A stretch of DNA of 64,000 nt from Nymphaea colorata (Eukaryota > Streptophyta > Magnoliopsida > Nymphaeales > Nymphaeaceae): positions 9,181,001-9,245,000 of the forward strand of contig NC_045148.1 of assembly GCF_008831285.2 (NCBI RefSeq). The letters are read 5' to 3'. This document shows, one piece after another, positions 52,277 to 64,000 of the stretch; positions within the stretch are counted from its first letter, which is position 1; the number at the start of each line of letters is the position of its first letter. The position numbers and the translations under genes were made by a program. Under the pieces are notes generated by a model. It was not told the origin of the DNA and made no database searches. It saw only the letters and a list, made by a program, of their open reading frames with translations.

Positions 52277-55200
52277 ATGGATTCGAGCAGAGTCTTGTCG
52301 ATTCTTGTTTGCTTGTACTTTTGTACAGGTTGCCATGGAAGCAGTTCGGATATACTGGTTACATTTCAGAAGGCTCCTTCGGCCCTAACTTCTTCAACTT
52401 CAGCTACATTTGCTTTTGATGTTTCATGGGGGAATGGTGCAGGGTCTTGCGCCAATTGTAGCATCAAATGCAAGGTAGTAAAACTTTTCTGTTAGAAAAT
52501 TTCATATGCCATATATAACCAAACCGCTGTTTGAAGTACAGCAGGTGTCTGCTTTTTCTTAACGAAATGCTTCCTCCTTTATATGTAGTTGCTTCATTCT
52601 CATGATTTAATGAATGTTGAAGCTAGTAAAAGCTCAATCTTTTATCATTATATCCAAGTTCCGTCTCTTGTGAAATTACATTGACCTACTTTCAGGGAAA
52701 AAAGCGCCCCATGTGAAAAAGCATGGAAAAAATGTCTTGCTCTTGACCCTTCCTGGTTTTCTTTCTCTAGCTTTAATTGCAAATGTGAATACATCCATAT
52801 TGAAGTGTAAAGTTAGCAGCTACTTGCTGATTTGTTATGTGTTTGAACTTTAAAGTTGACTTAATAGGTCAGACTAAAGAATTCATGATGCATGTCTTAT
52901 TTCGTTTTCATTAATGCTATCCCCTGTTCAGTCTTCCCCTTCCAAAAATATATGCGACTTCAAATGGTAAATATTGTGCTGTCAGTTTGATGCTGCAGGC
53001 ATTTAAAATTTTATAACTTGCCTTGGCTGACTTTAAATGTGTGAAACCTTCTCAGATTGATGATCAAAGTACTACAGACTGCAAAGAGAAGATTGTCTCT
53101 TATTCTAATTTGGGACATGGAGAGCATAAATTTGAGATCTGCATCAATAGATCGGAGCAAGGCTCCTGTTCAAGCTACACATGGAGTGTTGGTGAAGCAG
53201 CTACTCTCATATTTCTGGTTGAATCAGTTCTTGCATGAACTTCTGTAATTGTTTTTCATATCTTTACAGCTTCCTAAACGTCCATATGAGGAATGATTTG
53301 TTCACTAGTATCCATTTCATTTATCTAGTCGCCCTCGAATCTGCTCCAGCCCAGACTTGGCCTGGAGACTTTATGACTAGATCATGAATGACTAGAACTA
53401 GTTTAGTCGGTTGTTACTACCAACAAAGAAGAAGAAGAAGATAAGGTTATGTCAGCAAGATTGCATATGTGAAGAATTTTTCCATAATTTTGCTCAAGTT
53501 GAATACGCCTTAAGACTCGAACTAATTTGAGTCATTTAAATCATCAAGTCTGGCACCCGATTGTACTATGCAAAGGGACGGGTTTTTTTCTTTCACCTGG
53601 AACAACAGGCTTTAAGATCAAGGCAGACTATTTTCCAAAGTCTGACATGCTTTGTCCAAGTTTCTAATGTGGTTTAGTTGGATGCCTTTTATATGTTGGT
53701 TCAACATGGTTGTCATGTTGTTGCAGTTACGTGACCAAACAATGTTTTCATGGTACTGTGAACCAGATTATTTTGTTAATGTTTTTGGCCTTCCTTTCCT
53801 GATGATAATCACTTTCTGTCTGCAGATACGGTTCACCCTACTGCATCAATTTCAGCTTCAACCTCCTTTACTAGTGCATTAAATTTACCAGTCGTGGTCA
53901 CCTTCAATAAGCCATGCCTGGGAGGAGGTGGATTTACTTGCTCTTCGATTAATGCTTGTGACGTGAGTAGGCTACTTCTCTGTTTGTTTTCGATTTTTTC
54001 CTTTAATCTTAAGCACGATATACTCTTGAAGATTAATTGGTAGGTCCTCCAAAAAGGTGCATCTTCGCAAACAGATTCTTTTGAATCTTGTTCATTACGT
54101 GGTGTTTAATTCTTTAAAAGACCAATTTTTCAAATGCTGAACTCTGTAAGTTTTAGTTAAATGCTGTGTGTGCAATAAACAGTGAAATTTAGAAATTATT
54201 GTTTTCTCGAATTATCACGTTCCCTGTGAAAACAAAGGAGTCTTCTCCGTTTTCGCATCGACCATAGATCCCGGTGAGGGGAATATACACCTCCATGGTT
54301 TCAAGTTTCAATCTGTTGCTACTCGTTTATGGTACAACAGATATTTTGACAGAGTTTCAGAAGTAGTAAATGCTTGAAGATTAGAAGGTACCTTATTACT
54401 GGAACCCATTCTCAGAAACACATCCGTAGCCCTTAAAGCTGATCTATCTTCATCTCTCGTTTGACAATGAGGCAAAAAGCTTTTGAGATCTAGGAATTAG
54501 TGGCGTTTCTGGCTAGTAAAAGAATGTAAACATTTTCCATTTCACCATGTATAGCTGGTCCACTGAATTGAGCATCATCAACTTTTGCCATTTTTGCATA
54601 CGTTCCCCAATAAGGTTGTTAACTAATCTACCAACGTATTATAGGAAAAACCGCTGAATATATATTTACTCGCCCCCATTGTTATATAGATTTACTTCAG
54701 CCTTCAGGTTAGTTATGATATTTTCTAATTTTCAGTTTCATTCATTTAACAGCTTCTAGTTTATGGTCCTGCACAAGTTATACCGACCACACTTGAGGTT
54801 CTCCAGACAGATACGAAGTTCTCAATTCTTGTGAGTTTTTACCCAAATGTTCAATATGGAAGGGTAATATTAGCAATGCGAAGAGGTTTTTGCACGGATG
54901 TTGCTGGCAATAGGTTCCTCAGAACATCAAATTCAACGTATCATCTGCATTTTGGTACGTCGTATATTGACCTGCACCATGTATATGACAGGCAATGTTT
55001 GTACTCATCAAAGAAAAGCTCATGTTTCAATGTTTTCAAATGTTTAAGCTTCATCTTCGATCACAGACTATCTTTGTTTCAATAGGTAATGTAAGTACGT
55101 CTTGTTTGAGATTTTTTGCAACTTGGGTGCGCATATAGGTTGTTGCAGTATGTTGGTTTTCTTCTATATCTTCTATACAGTAAATTGTCTATTTCACAAA

Positions 55201-55751
55201 AATTGGACACCGTTTAGTCTCAAAATGATTAGGGTTAGTTGTCCTCTTATGTGCTAGTGGAGAAACTAATGAACAATAAATAAACCCTTACAATTGTCTA
55301 TCATTCGCTTATGGTTAACTAATAGTTGGGATTTGACAGACCGGAGAAAAGTATATGCTAATTTGACTGCACACGTCACTACAAAGCTGTTTCAATTGAA
55401 CGCAAAGACGAGGATGGTAGATGTCTCCAACAATAGTAGCAACTTGAAGATCTATTTGAATTTCTCTGCGCCTGTTCTAAATTCATCTGCTGAAATTTTA
55501 AGTGCTCTACATATTAGTACCGGCGTCCTCGTCCCCATTTCGGGAAAATCCCATGGCGGCCGTCGTTTTCGTTTTAAGGTGAGTTCTTTGAAATCGTAGA
55601 TAGTAATTTAGCAGCACTTCACGAGCAGATATATATATTCAATATTTTATCCCGAAGTTCTGAGAACTTCGTTTGTTAGTTATTTATATAGGTATTGTTT
55701 TATATCCAGCGTACTATTTCATCTAGATGGTCCTTAGGCTTGCACAGAAAG

Positions 55752-55804
<53 letters not shown>

Positions 55805-58800
55805 CGCGTCGTTCTGCCATTAGTCAGAGATTGCTCTTATGTGAAACTTATTGGTCCAACAAATAATTCTCTTGCCGATTTTTACAACTTTGGTATAATT
55901 GATGAGCCCGATGACAACGCTTAGTCGCGTACCGCCCGGTACTAAAAAAAACCATTATGCAGCATCCACATGTTCTACCTGGCCAGTTGCTCCGTTCTTT
56001 GCTCAGCTTAACAGCCATGCAAAATTGGCAGCTGTGAGGTGTTGCATGGTCATACAGGATTCAAGGCAATTGGTTCTTGTCATGTATCATGCATGTTCTT
56101 TAAGTGCAGCAAGTTTCATACACATTCATGCAAGTTCTTATTGTTTCTTTTTGGGTTTTCTTGTCTCTGCAGGTCAATAATATATCAGCCATTGCTGTTG
56201 TTACCATAACTCTGCAAAGACATGCTATAGTTAGTCGACAGGGGACTTCGGTTTCTCCAACTGAGCCCTTCACATTTTTGTGTGGTATTTCCTGTGCTTT
56301 GGGTAAAAGGTCAAATGCTGTTAAGGGTGCTTTCCTGATAGAATAAGAACTATATGAAATCTTCACTATCACAATTATTTGATACCAAAATAAAAAGCAT
56401 TTTTATAGGTGCTCCTTTGAGCAAATTTTCTCAATTTCTTTCCATCAACCAAATATTTAACTGTCCTGAATTCTCTTTTCTACTGCATGAAATAATTAAA
56501 TTTGCAGTATCCAGAGATCCATGGACAGCCCAAAATTCTCCAATCACATGGATAATATCTCTTCCTAGGCTTAGCGTCCTTATAGTTCCTAATACAAAGC
56601 CCTGCTAACTAAAGCATGTGTGTGTTTGTGATCGTGTGTGTGCATGTGTTCATGCACATCTGCCAGTGACTTTTTTGCTCGGAAATGAAAACAGTCCGTG
56701 TAGTGCACATACGCACAGTTTTCTGTGTAGATGTATGCATGTAGAAATTTTACAGTATCAGACATTTTTTATTCCCTTGAAGGTGTCAGAGATTAATTGG
56801 AAGGCAATGATTTATCAAATCTGAACAGCTCCAACACTAGCAATTTTTCAAAAGATATTAAATATGCCTGTACCTTCTTCTGCTGGAGACTGTCATTTCT
56901 TTCTGCTTATAGTCAACGTTGGAATGATGAATCAGATAATAATCTGCAATTACCCAATTGACAGATTCTCAAAGGCCAACAGTGAGATTAACCACTGCAT
57001 CCAATGCAAGAACCAAAGACAAACGTTTGCCAGTTTTGATAAAATTCTCGGAGCCAGTTTTTGACTTTAATGCTTCTGCTGTTTCAGTTTCAGGAGGGCA
57101 TTTGCTAAGGCAAGTAATAGTGATCCTGAATGAAGCTTTCAAAAATTTTCCTGCATTTTAAGCCTTGCTCCTTGCTCTAACTTTTTCACATTTCTTATAG
57201 ATTTAATATAATCAGCTGGAGCTTGTACAGTATAGACATACATGCAGATGCATCCATCATGAGAGTGGAGATTCCTGAAAGTATAACTGGGGATGTAGCA
57301 GGAAACAAGAATCTAGCATCAAATCTTCTGCAGGTCATGCATTGTAAGGAGTTTCAACCTTACTAAGCTGTTCTCGCTAGGGTAGATTGCAGAATAAATT
57401 GATATATATGCTATTTTTTGTTTATGTATCTTTCAAGTTCAGAATGTTGCGTGGAGAAAATTTCTGTCAACTTGCTCTCAGAGACTTGTTCAACATGACT
57501 TGGTACTTCATGAAACTTAAGATGAACAAAGTAGGGAAACTAACACCAATAGTTCTTTCAGTGTATGTTTGATAGATCTGGTTTTGTTTGTCCTCTTATA
57601 ATCAGGTGGGCAGCCATTATAGTATGATTGGCTGACCATGAGTGTGGCATACTCGTTGCAGATTCAGTTCCTAGGGCATCAGTGGCGTTGAGTACAATCA
57701 CCACTGCTGCTTTTGCTTTGACATCTTTAGCTGCTGGGTTGCTTACAGCTTCAACTGCAGGCCTTTATTCTTTTGGAGCATTTTCAAAACCTTTGCCACC
57801 ACATATTTCAGATCCATCAAGAAATTTAATAGTATGTCTTATGTAAAATTTTGTCATGCTTATGGTTCAGAATACAAAACTCTACGTCTTGAAAGTTCTC
57901 CTGTTATGTGTTTCCTGCAGAGAACTGCTTGCCACATTCAGGTGTTTGCACTATCAAAATTTCTACCAGTTAGCTTACCTGTCGAATATTATGAATTAGT
58001 TAGAGGTTTACAATGGAGTATTCCATACCTTATTCTACCCTGGGAAACAGAACACAACAACAGTGAGCTAACCTCTGTTGTTATGCCACTTACAAAACTT
58101 TGTGAAAGAAGACTACAGAGTTTGCCCAACATAAAAAGTAATTCAATGAAAGCAGGAGCATTGGCAAAGAGACTTTCACCAATGGAATATGCATCACTTT
58201 TTGAGGTTTGAGGCCTTTATAGTTGTCCACATTTGTCCATAAGTTTTGCTTTCATTTCTATGGTACCTTATTTTTGCATATTTTCAGAGGCAGAACATGA
58301 TACCTGAAGCAGAGTATTTCATGGGTGGAAGGACTTCCTTAGGGTAAGATGGCTTAAATTTGCATGCATTTCAAGTTTTCAAACAAAACAAAATTAACTG
58401 AACCCTTTTTTTGAAGGTATTTTTATCTCTAAAAGTAATTATCTATGTGTTCAATCGAAAAAGTTACTTCTCAGTTTGTAAACTTATAAATTTGTTTATT
58501 TTCAAAAGTCATGGTTTTTTTCCAAGGAAATGCCCTAAAATTTTGAGATCTGGAAGTAATTCTAGCTCCTATAACAACATGCATTCCTTGAAAAATTTGC
58601 ATCTCTCAGGTGGAAGGAATTCAGGAGGAATATGTTCTGGTTGGCTGTAATAGGAGGCTGCTTAATGTTACTCCATGCGTCAATGCTTTTTATTCTTAAG
58701 TTGAAGAGGAGAAACTTAAAGGTTAAGTTTAAGAGTTACGGAGCAGTTGTGCCACCGAGGTTTGAGTTCTTCTTGATAATTCTCTCATTGCCTTGTATCT

Positions 58801-60675
58801 GTCAGGCTGCTGTCTCCCTTATAAAAGGTAACTGCCTTCAAATGATAAAGCTAGTATCTATAAAAATTTGGGCTGGGAACAACGTGCCTATCATACTTTT
58901 GTTGAGGCTTTCGCTTCTGGAGGATGAATATCATGTGATCCTTCAGTCGATTCTTTACCATTAAGTTTATAAGATTATGTTATCTTCTCTTTAACATCAT
59001 TCACATATGCACACAAATATTTATCTTAACAGATTTAAACCCGCAAATTAACTTCGTTGGCCGGTCTGAACAATTTGTCCATTCTCCAAACAGTGTGGAT
59101 GGAACCTTCAAGCCTACGTTATATAAGGTGGCCCATTATGTGAAAATTCAAATTGACTAGTTACTTTTGGATGTGGTCTTCCTGTCCTATACTGGAAGGT
59201 TGAGACTCATAGGTTTAGAGCCTGCTGAATGTAAGACTCTAAGAAAATTGATGCGTAGAGCATTAACTAGGAGTTGAATCAGTAGACTGCAATCAAACTT
59301 AGCCCAGATTTTCTTGGCTCATGATAGAGCAGCAGCTACACTGACTATCGCCAGAAAGCTTGTGACAATCACAAAACCATGGGACAAGTTGTTTTCCTTT
59401 TTCTTTCTTTCCTTGTAAAAGTCTAAATTTTTCCTTGTCACTATTTCCTACTGTTAATTGTTTTACGTTCATTATTTGCTCATGCAAACTCCCTGTGACA
59501 TGCTTATGTGGGTTGCAGGGGGATCAGCTCTGGGTACCATTGTTAGCGCTCTGCTGCTTGGTTTCTCATCACTTTGTGCACTATCCATGCTATTATTCGT
59601 CACAGTAGGAATTACCATGGGTAAGCTACTTCAATATAAGGAAATCCATCAAGAAGATGAAAATCTCCATTGGCTTCAAAAACCTTTAAGGGCTGTCCTG
59701 GGCCCTTCTAAACATGGACAATGGACGTGGAAGAACAAACCAGACTCGGTGCAACTAGCAATGCTTGGTCCTTTCTTTGAAGATATGAGGGGCCCACCCA
59801 GATACATGATTTCTCAGATTGGAAGAGAAACCTCAAGTCAGGGAGAGCAGATTATTGCTTCTGATGATGAGACTGAAGAAGTAGAAGCGCCTTTTACACA
59901 AAAACTCTTTGGAATCCTCAGAACGTACTACCTTTTGCTTGAATCAATTCGACGGATTTCGTTTGGCATAATTGCTGGTGCTTATTCTAGTCATACTGCA
60001 TGTAAATTTCCTGTTTTCTTCATCTTCTGCATTACAATCTTTCAGCTTCTTTTCATAGTTCTGAAGAAGCCTTTTATCCAAAAAATGGTGCAGTTTGTAG
60101 AGGTTGTCACTGTCACCACTGAAGCAGGAGTTTTTGCAGCATGCATTATTCTCTTAGACAGAAATTCTACTGTTGCAAATGACGGGCTTCTTGGTACCTT
60201 TATGATAGTCACGTTTGCAATTGGTTTCATCTCACAGATGATCAACGAGTGGCATGCTTTGAGAAAGCAGGTCTTAGGGTTGAGCGTTGATGGTCGCTCT
60301 TTCTCGAATGGACTAAAGGCAGTTTACACTGGGTGGCTGCTGATTCTCATTCCATGGAAGCTGTTAGCAAAATGGGATAGTACATTATTTACCAATCACA
60401 GGAATGGTGAAAATGAAGGTGCTGGTTCTTGTCATCAGATGAAGATTCCCGAAATCGCTGTCTCTGGAGGGACCCCAGTGAGAGAATCAGGAAGCCCAAG
60501 TTCATTGGAGCAGCCATGGATGAAGCAACTGAGGGAGATGGCAAGAGCCAGCTTTAGTAGAGAAGGAAATGCACAAGCTAGTCCTTCTACCAGTGGATAT
60601 CGGAGAAACTTGAGAAGTCATTGTAGCACAGAAGCATACAGGGACCTTGAAGCTGTTTTCTCTACGTCTAGGTGA
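52277..60675 (+). CDS. Large plant multipass membrane protein with Cys-rich extracellular region (complete, 13 exons, 1065 aa), function unknown
   Basis: Exons: 52277-52474, 53056-53191, 53826-53962, 54753-54954, 55340-55578, 56173-56284, 56965-57109, 57201-57343, 57662-57831, 57921-58205, 58288-58343, 58610-58827, 59519-60675. They sum to 3198 nt in frame. A signal peptide (about 1-22) precedes an ectodomain of about 400 residues. The ectodomain has paired Cys motifs (CANCSIKC, CLGGGGFTC), many NxS/T sites and repeated 'F..P' beta-sandwich-like segments suggestive of Ig/adhesin-like modules. Hydrophobic segments lie at about 443-477, 613-640, 660-680, 685-715, 826-861, 874-893, 903-924 and 946-964, giving an estimated eight or more membrane spans. 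Between them is a cytosolic-looking stretch with GQWTWKNK and an acidic SDDETEEVEAPF. The tail is Ser-rich. I recognise the architecture as a conserved land-plant family; I believe some members carry a 'polycystin cation channel' label, but I cannot verify it. Intron 7 is GC-AG. The ATG was chosen because it starts the signal peptide. Confidence 0.9.
55754..55801. repeat. (TC)n microsatellite inside intron 5 of the large membrane-protein gene
   Basis: A pure TC run of about 48 bases in the 55579-56172 intron. Confidence 0.95.
57110..57200 (+). other. GC-AG intron (intron 7) of the large membrane-protein gene
   Basis: The donor is AAG|GCAAGT, the textbook strong GC donor, and the acceptor is TTATAG. 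Joining AG with A restores Arg and the frame continues FNIISWSLY. No GT donor nearby preserves the frame. Confidence 0.85.
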
Positions 60676-61120
60676 TGAGCAGTCTAAGAGTGCTTTGCAA
60701 GCCAAGCTGTGGGAATCTGAGAGACTTCATAAGTCAACTCTAACACAGGATTATACATGCTGTTTTCTCTTCTACATTTAGGTGACATACAGTCCATGTA
60801 CGCTATCATGGATATATGCAATCCTGACCGATTCAACCTTCAATTCAGCATATAGGGATGCACTGCAAGCTAGTTCTATGAGTGGGAATCAGAGAAACTT
60901 GAGAAGCCACTGTAACACAGGATTATACAGGGACGTAACTTGAGAAGTCACTGTAACACAGGATTATTTTGGGACATTGCTTTTTTGTCTTTGACATCTA
61001 GGTGTTGCACGGTCTTACTCAAAGATGTCATGCAATCCTGACAGATTGAACGTTTGTCTCAGCATCTTGGAGTTAGAATCTGAAAGAGTTTTGCTGGAAT
61101 TCTGATATGAATGGAAAGGA
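60676..61120 (+). repeat. Degenerate duplications of the last-exon end of the upstream gene
   Basis: The coding tail around 60575-60690 (GCTAGT..., GGAGAAACTTGAGAAGTCA, ACAGGGACCTTGAAG, TCTAGGTGATGAGCAG) recurs in altered form at about 60700-60830, 60862-60935 and 60937-61060. Shared words are GAGAAACTTGAGAAGCCACT, AACACAGGATTATACAGGGA, and CATCTAGGTG or CATTTAGGTG. The copies carry stops and shifts, so they are not coding. They probably form part of the 3' UTR. Confidence 0.75.
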
Positions 61121-61799
61121 TAGCAACTGTTTTGGATGATTAGGTGCCTGTATACTGCTTCATGTTGTGGTTCATATCGACAAAATGAAGCCTTCCTCAA
61201 GAAAAATGGAACGATTGTTTTTCTTTGATGCATTCATAATGGAAAATGCCATTTTTAATGACAAGGACGGTTGAGTTTATGTTGATGGTGTTTGCTTATT
61301 TTCTTCTTTCTTGATAATTGTCAAGGCAATGTGTACTGCACATGTCTTGGGCAAGGAAAAATGTAGTTGAGGTTTAGGTTGGGAAATCTGACAGAATCAC
61401 AAGTACCAATCCAAAACAAGCGCTAATAAGCCAGTGCTATGACATCAAAAATCCACTAATTCAAATCTATGCAGCCACTATGTCAAAAGCGATACAGTTA
61501 CCATATCAATTATTTTGAAACTCATAGCTTGTCCCTTCAATTTATTTTCCCTGATTCTAAAGATTTATCATGTTCTTGTCATTATATTTTTTGGATTTTT
61601 AAAAATTTAAACATTAAAGTTTCACACCAAAACCAATTAGAATCGATTCGGCCAATTTTTAAATCTTTTTGAAAATCTATGAAGAAACTGAATAGATAAG
61701 ATTGGTTTAAATTGATCCCATCCGCTTCTTGTTTAAGCGTTCGTCGGTTCTGAATGCATGGGGCTTCAGAGGACCAATGCATACGCGACGTAGTCCTGA

Positions 61800-62020
61800 G
61801 CATCAGGTCGGGCCACAGCTTGTAACTGCAACCCAAGCCCGACCCGACACCCAAACCCAAACCCAAACCTGAGCGTGGGTTCGGCCTGGTTAAAATAAAA
61901 AACATATTTTTAAATATAAAATAATACATAAATATAATTAATCATAATAAAATATATATCATTATAAAATAAATAATATTTAAAACATAGCTGGTTGAAT
62001 TGGGTCTTGACGGGTCAACT
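61800..62020. repeat. Dispersed AT-rich repeat with GC-rich flanks, copy 4
   Basis: CGACCCGACACCCAAACCC and GGGTTCGGCCTGG flank an AT core with ATATAATTAATCATAATA, matching the core at 18225. It abuts the APC11 upstream region. Confidence 0.6.
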
Positions 62021-62075
62021 CGGACCGGCTCGAGAAGTTATCGGACCGGCTCGAGAAGTTATCGGACCGGCTCGG
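62021..62075. repeat. 21-bp tandem repeat, about 2.6 copies, upstream of APC11
   Basis: The unit CGGACCGGCTCGAGAAGTTA plus T occurs at 62021 and 62042, then a partial copy at 62063. Copies are perfect where complete. It may be a local expansion of the GC flank of the adjoining dispersed repeat. Confidence 0.9.
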
Positions 62076-63081
62076 TTTGAATCCAAGAAAATATGGGAAG
62101 GGAAGTGGGAAAGTTCGTGGACGCTTCCCTCCCAAACTCAAACTCCTCCATTCACGCCACCAGGCAGAAACAGCTGCTAGTGGAGCCGAACGGCCGGCTT
62201 TTCTCCGGCGGCAACCCTCTCTTCCCGATCTATCAACGCCAACCCCCCCTTTTTTCCGTGCATAAAACGAGTAACAGCTCTCTCTCTCTCTCGTTCGTTC
62301 TCTCTCGGTGTGCTGCAAACGAGGGCCGGTTCGCTCTCTCGCACCTCCTTTCTCCGTGTATTTTTCTTTTCTGCGCTGGGGTTTTTTTTATGACATCTTA
62401 TCGCCCATCTTCGTTATATATTTTCCATTTTAACGGCTGTCTCTGTCTATGTTTCTCTTTCCCCGTCGAGAAAGAGCAGTTTTTGCCCCTCTGCTGCAAA
62501 TGAGGGCCGCCGGAGATTTATGTAGATAATGGACTAGTAGAAAATCGATCTTGTCCATGACTCCATTTTTAGTTAAACATTGATAGATTATCGAGATGGG
62601 ATGAACATATTTTTGCAAGAAACTTATTCAATTGGTTGCATGAAACTCTTCATTCCCATTAGCATTTCTGTTCACGATGTACCAGACAATGCCGCATTGG
62701 CTAAAAACTGAAATTCCACGGCGTTGCTTGAGTATGTTTCTGTTGTGTATGCTTATGGCGTGCATTATTTCTGAAGGCGTCAGGAGTTTAATTTGAGTTC
62801 CTTATAGGAATTCGTTTCATTCAAGTCAATGCTCCTTTGTTTTTTTACCACAGCATTGGTCAGTTCAATAATGCCATTATTCTATTAAGCTGTATTTTAT
62901 CTTTGCTGCTGTTTGGTGATTCTTCAATTTTCATTTCTGGACGTTAAAGTGTTCTACGTTCTGTTAATAGTTTTCTGTTTTCTCCTTTACTTTTTCTTGT
63001 TTATGGTTGATTTTTGATTTAATTGGATGATACTAATAGTGGACATGTATCTGCGGTGCTATGTTTGGTGCAGGTCCGAGA

Positions 63082-63718
63082 ATGAAAGTCAAAATCCTCC
63101 GTATCCTTGTCACTGATTATCTTGTTGTTAAGGCTTAGAGTTAGATTCGATTTGAACCTCCTACCCAGTTGATGCTCTTTCCTCTTTCTTCGTTTTTTTG
63201 GTTCCCGATGTATTACGTATCTTATATGGTTACCGCGGAACGTGACAAAGTTGTGCCTGTCCATGAGTCCATCTCTATATGTGCAATAGTTACAGAACAG
63301 GGCGTTCTATTTTTTTTTTCCCATAATCTTTCTTTATGTTCATTCTCTTTGTTTTGTGTGTGCCTGCCTCTTAACTCAACTCCTTCATGGCGGATGGATA
63401 TGCATCTTGAATAGAGTATGCTTTCTTTCCCTTAAAGCCTTCCATTTTAATTTCTTGTGGTGGAAAAAAGGGGAAGGACTGGATTTTCTTCTGAATTTTT
63501 TTAAATTTGAAGTACGTAGCTAGGCTGAGTAAGAAAATGGGGTTCTGCCAATTATGGTTTCTCATAATATTAATATGATGTTATTTTTTTTAAATTTAGG
63601 TGGCATGCTGTAGCATCATGGACTTGGGATGCCCAAGATGAAACATGTGGGATATGTAGGATGGCCTTTGATGGCTGTTGCCCAGATTGTAAATTTCCTG
63701 GCGATGATTGTCCCTTAA
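63082..63718 (+). CDS. APC11: Anaphase-promoting complex subunit 11 (RING-H2), 5' part only
   Basis: Exon 1 coding is 63082-63100 (MKVKIL plus one base). Exon 2 is 63600-63718 and encodes WHAVASWTWDAQDETC, then GICRMAFDGCC, then PDCKFPGDDCPL. It ends in A|GTAAGC, where the family continues with isoleucine-tryptophan. APC11 is the roughly 84-residue catalytic RING-H2 subunit of the APC/C ubiquitin ligase, which binds E2 and drives cyclin and securin degradation in the nucleus. The first zinc-binding Cys pairs (CGIC, CCPDC) are visible. The remaining RING residues must lie beyond base 64000. The ATG is preceded by TTGGTGCAG, a likely acceptor of a 5' UTR intron. Odd: the donor after CTCC is GTATCCTT (U12-like), and joining it to the AG at 63598-63599 shifts frame and stops after four codons. 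The reading frame needs one further G at the junction. Confidence 0.85.
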
Positions 63719-64000
63719 GTAAGCCTATTTTAGTACTTCTCTCAGTTTTTGTTTTCCATGTAGGTGTGGCTCCCATTATTTCTCTTCTTGCTTGATATGA
63801 TGTTGAAAGTTAAAATTGAGACCGGTATTTTCTTAGTCTTAGACAATATATTTTACATGGCTAAGGGAATATTCTACATCATGGGATTTTTGCGATCTTT
63901 CAAAGGGACTGCTAGAAACCCGAAAAGAGAAAAGAAAAAAAAAAGGAAAAGAAGAAAGAAAACTGAAATCCATGAAGAGTGCTAGACCTAGAAAGCTAGT

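Larger units (their letters stand above)
61800..63081 (+). promoter_or_regulatory. Probable promoter/5' UTR region of APC11
   Basis: This is an unusually GC-rich island for the window (about 61990-62240) followed by CT-rich runs (62277-62330), a common composition of plant promoters and leaders. TTGGTGCAG just upstream of the APC11 ATG suggests the leader is split by an intron whose donor I cannot fix. The GC-rich part contains a 21-bp tandem repeat and sits beside a dispersed AT-rich repeat. No TATA box can be assigned with confidence. Confidence 0.4.

Overview
The window is nuclear DNA from a flowering plant. It carries intron-rich genes with plant-specific families (a NIK-type LRR receptor kinase, a plastid/mitochondrial-type NADP isocitrate dehydrogenase) in an AT-rich background full of degenerate small transposons and microsatellites. 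I cannot place it below angiosperm from the sequence alone. Four protein genes can be reconstructed exon by exon. Three are complete and one runs off the right edge.

Layout: 1-11226 is intergenic, with tandem duplications, a well-preserved Tourist-like MITE and two SINE-like heads. On the minus strand, 11227-16228 holds an 11-exon NIK-family receptor kinase (628 aa). The interval 16229-36320 is about 20 kb without a convincing gene; it holds microsatellites, a dispersed AT-rich repeat with GC-rich flanks, 'GGATTCGGAT'-type repeats, MITE fragments and an LTR-like fragment. On the plus strand, 36321-42568 is a 15-exon NADP-dependent isocitrate dehydrogenase with an N-terminal targeting extension (472 aa). 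The interval 42569-52276 is intergenic, with two more SINE-like heads, a hAT-like MITE that has a near-perfect 8-bp target duplication, and LTR-like fragments. On the plus strand, 52277-60675 is a 13-exon gene for a 1065-aa secreted-then-multipass membrane protein of a plant family whose function I do not know. Its 3' end is followed by degenerate duplications of its own last exon. On the plus strand, 63082 onward is the start of APC11, the RING-H2 subunit of the anaphase-promoting complex; later exons lie beyond the window.

The genes do not form a pathway: they are ordinary, independently transcribed plant genes. The most unusual signal is splicing. Frame-preserving reconstruction requires a GC-AG intron in the isocitrate dehydrogenase gene, a textbook GC-AG intron in the large membrane-protein gene, and an APC11 first intron with a U12-like donor for which no in-frame canonical solution exists. 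I found no CRISPR array, no prokaryotic-type system, no rRNA and no intact tRNA gene.
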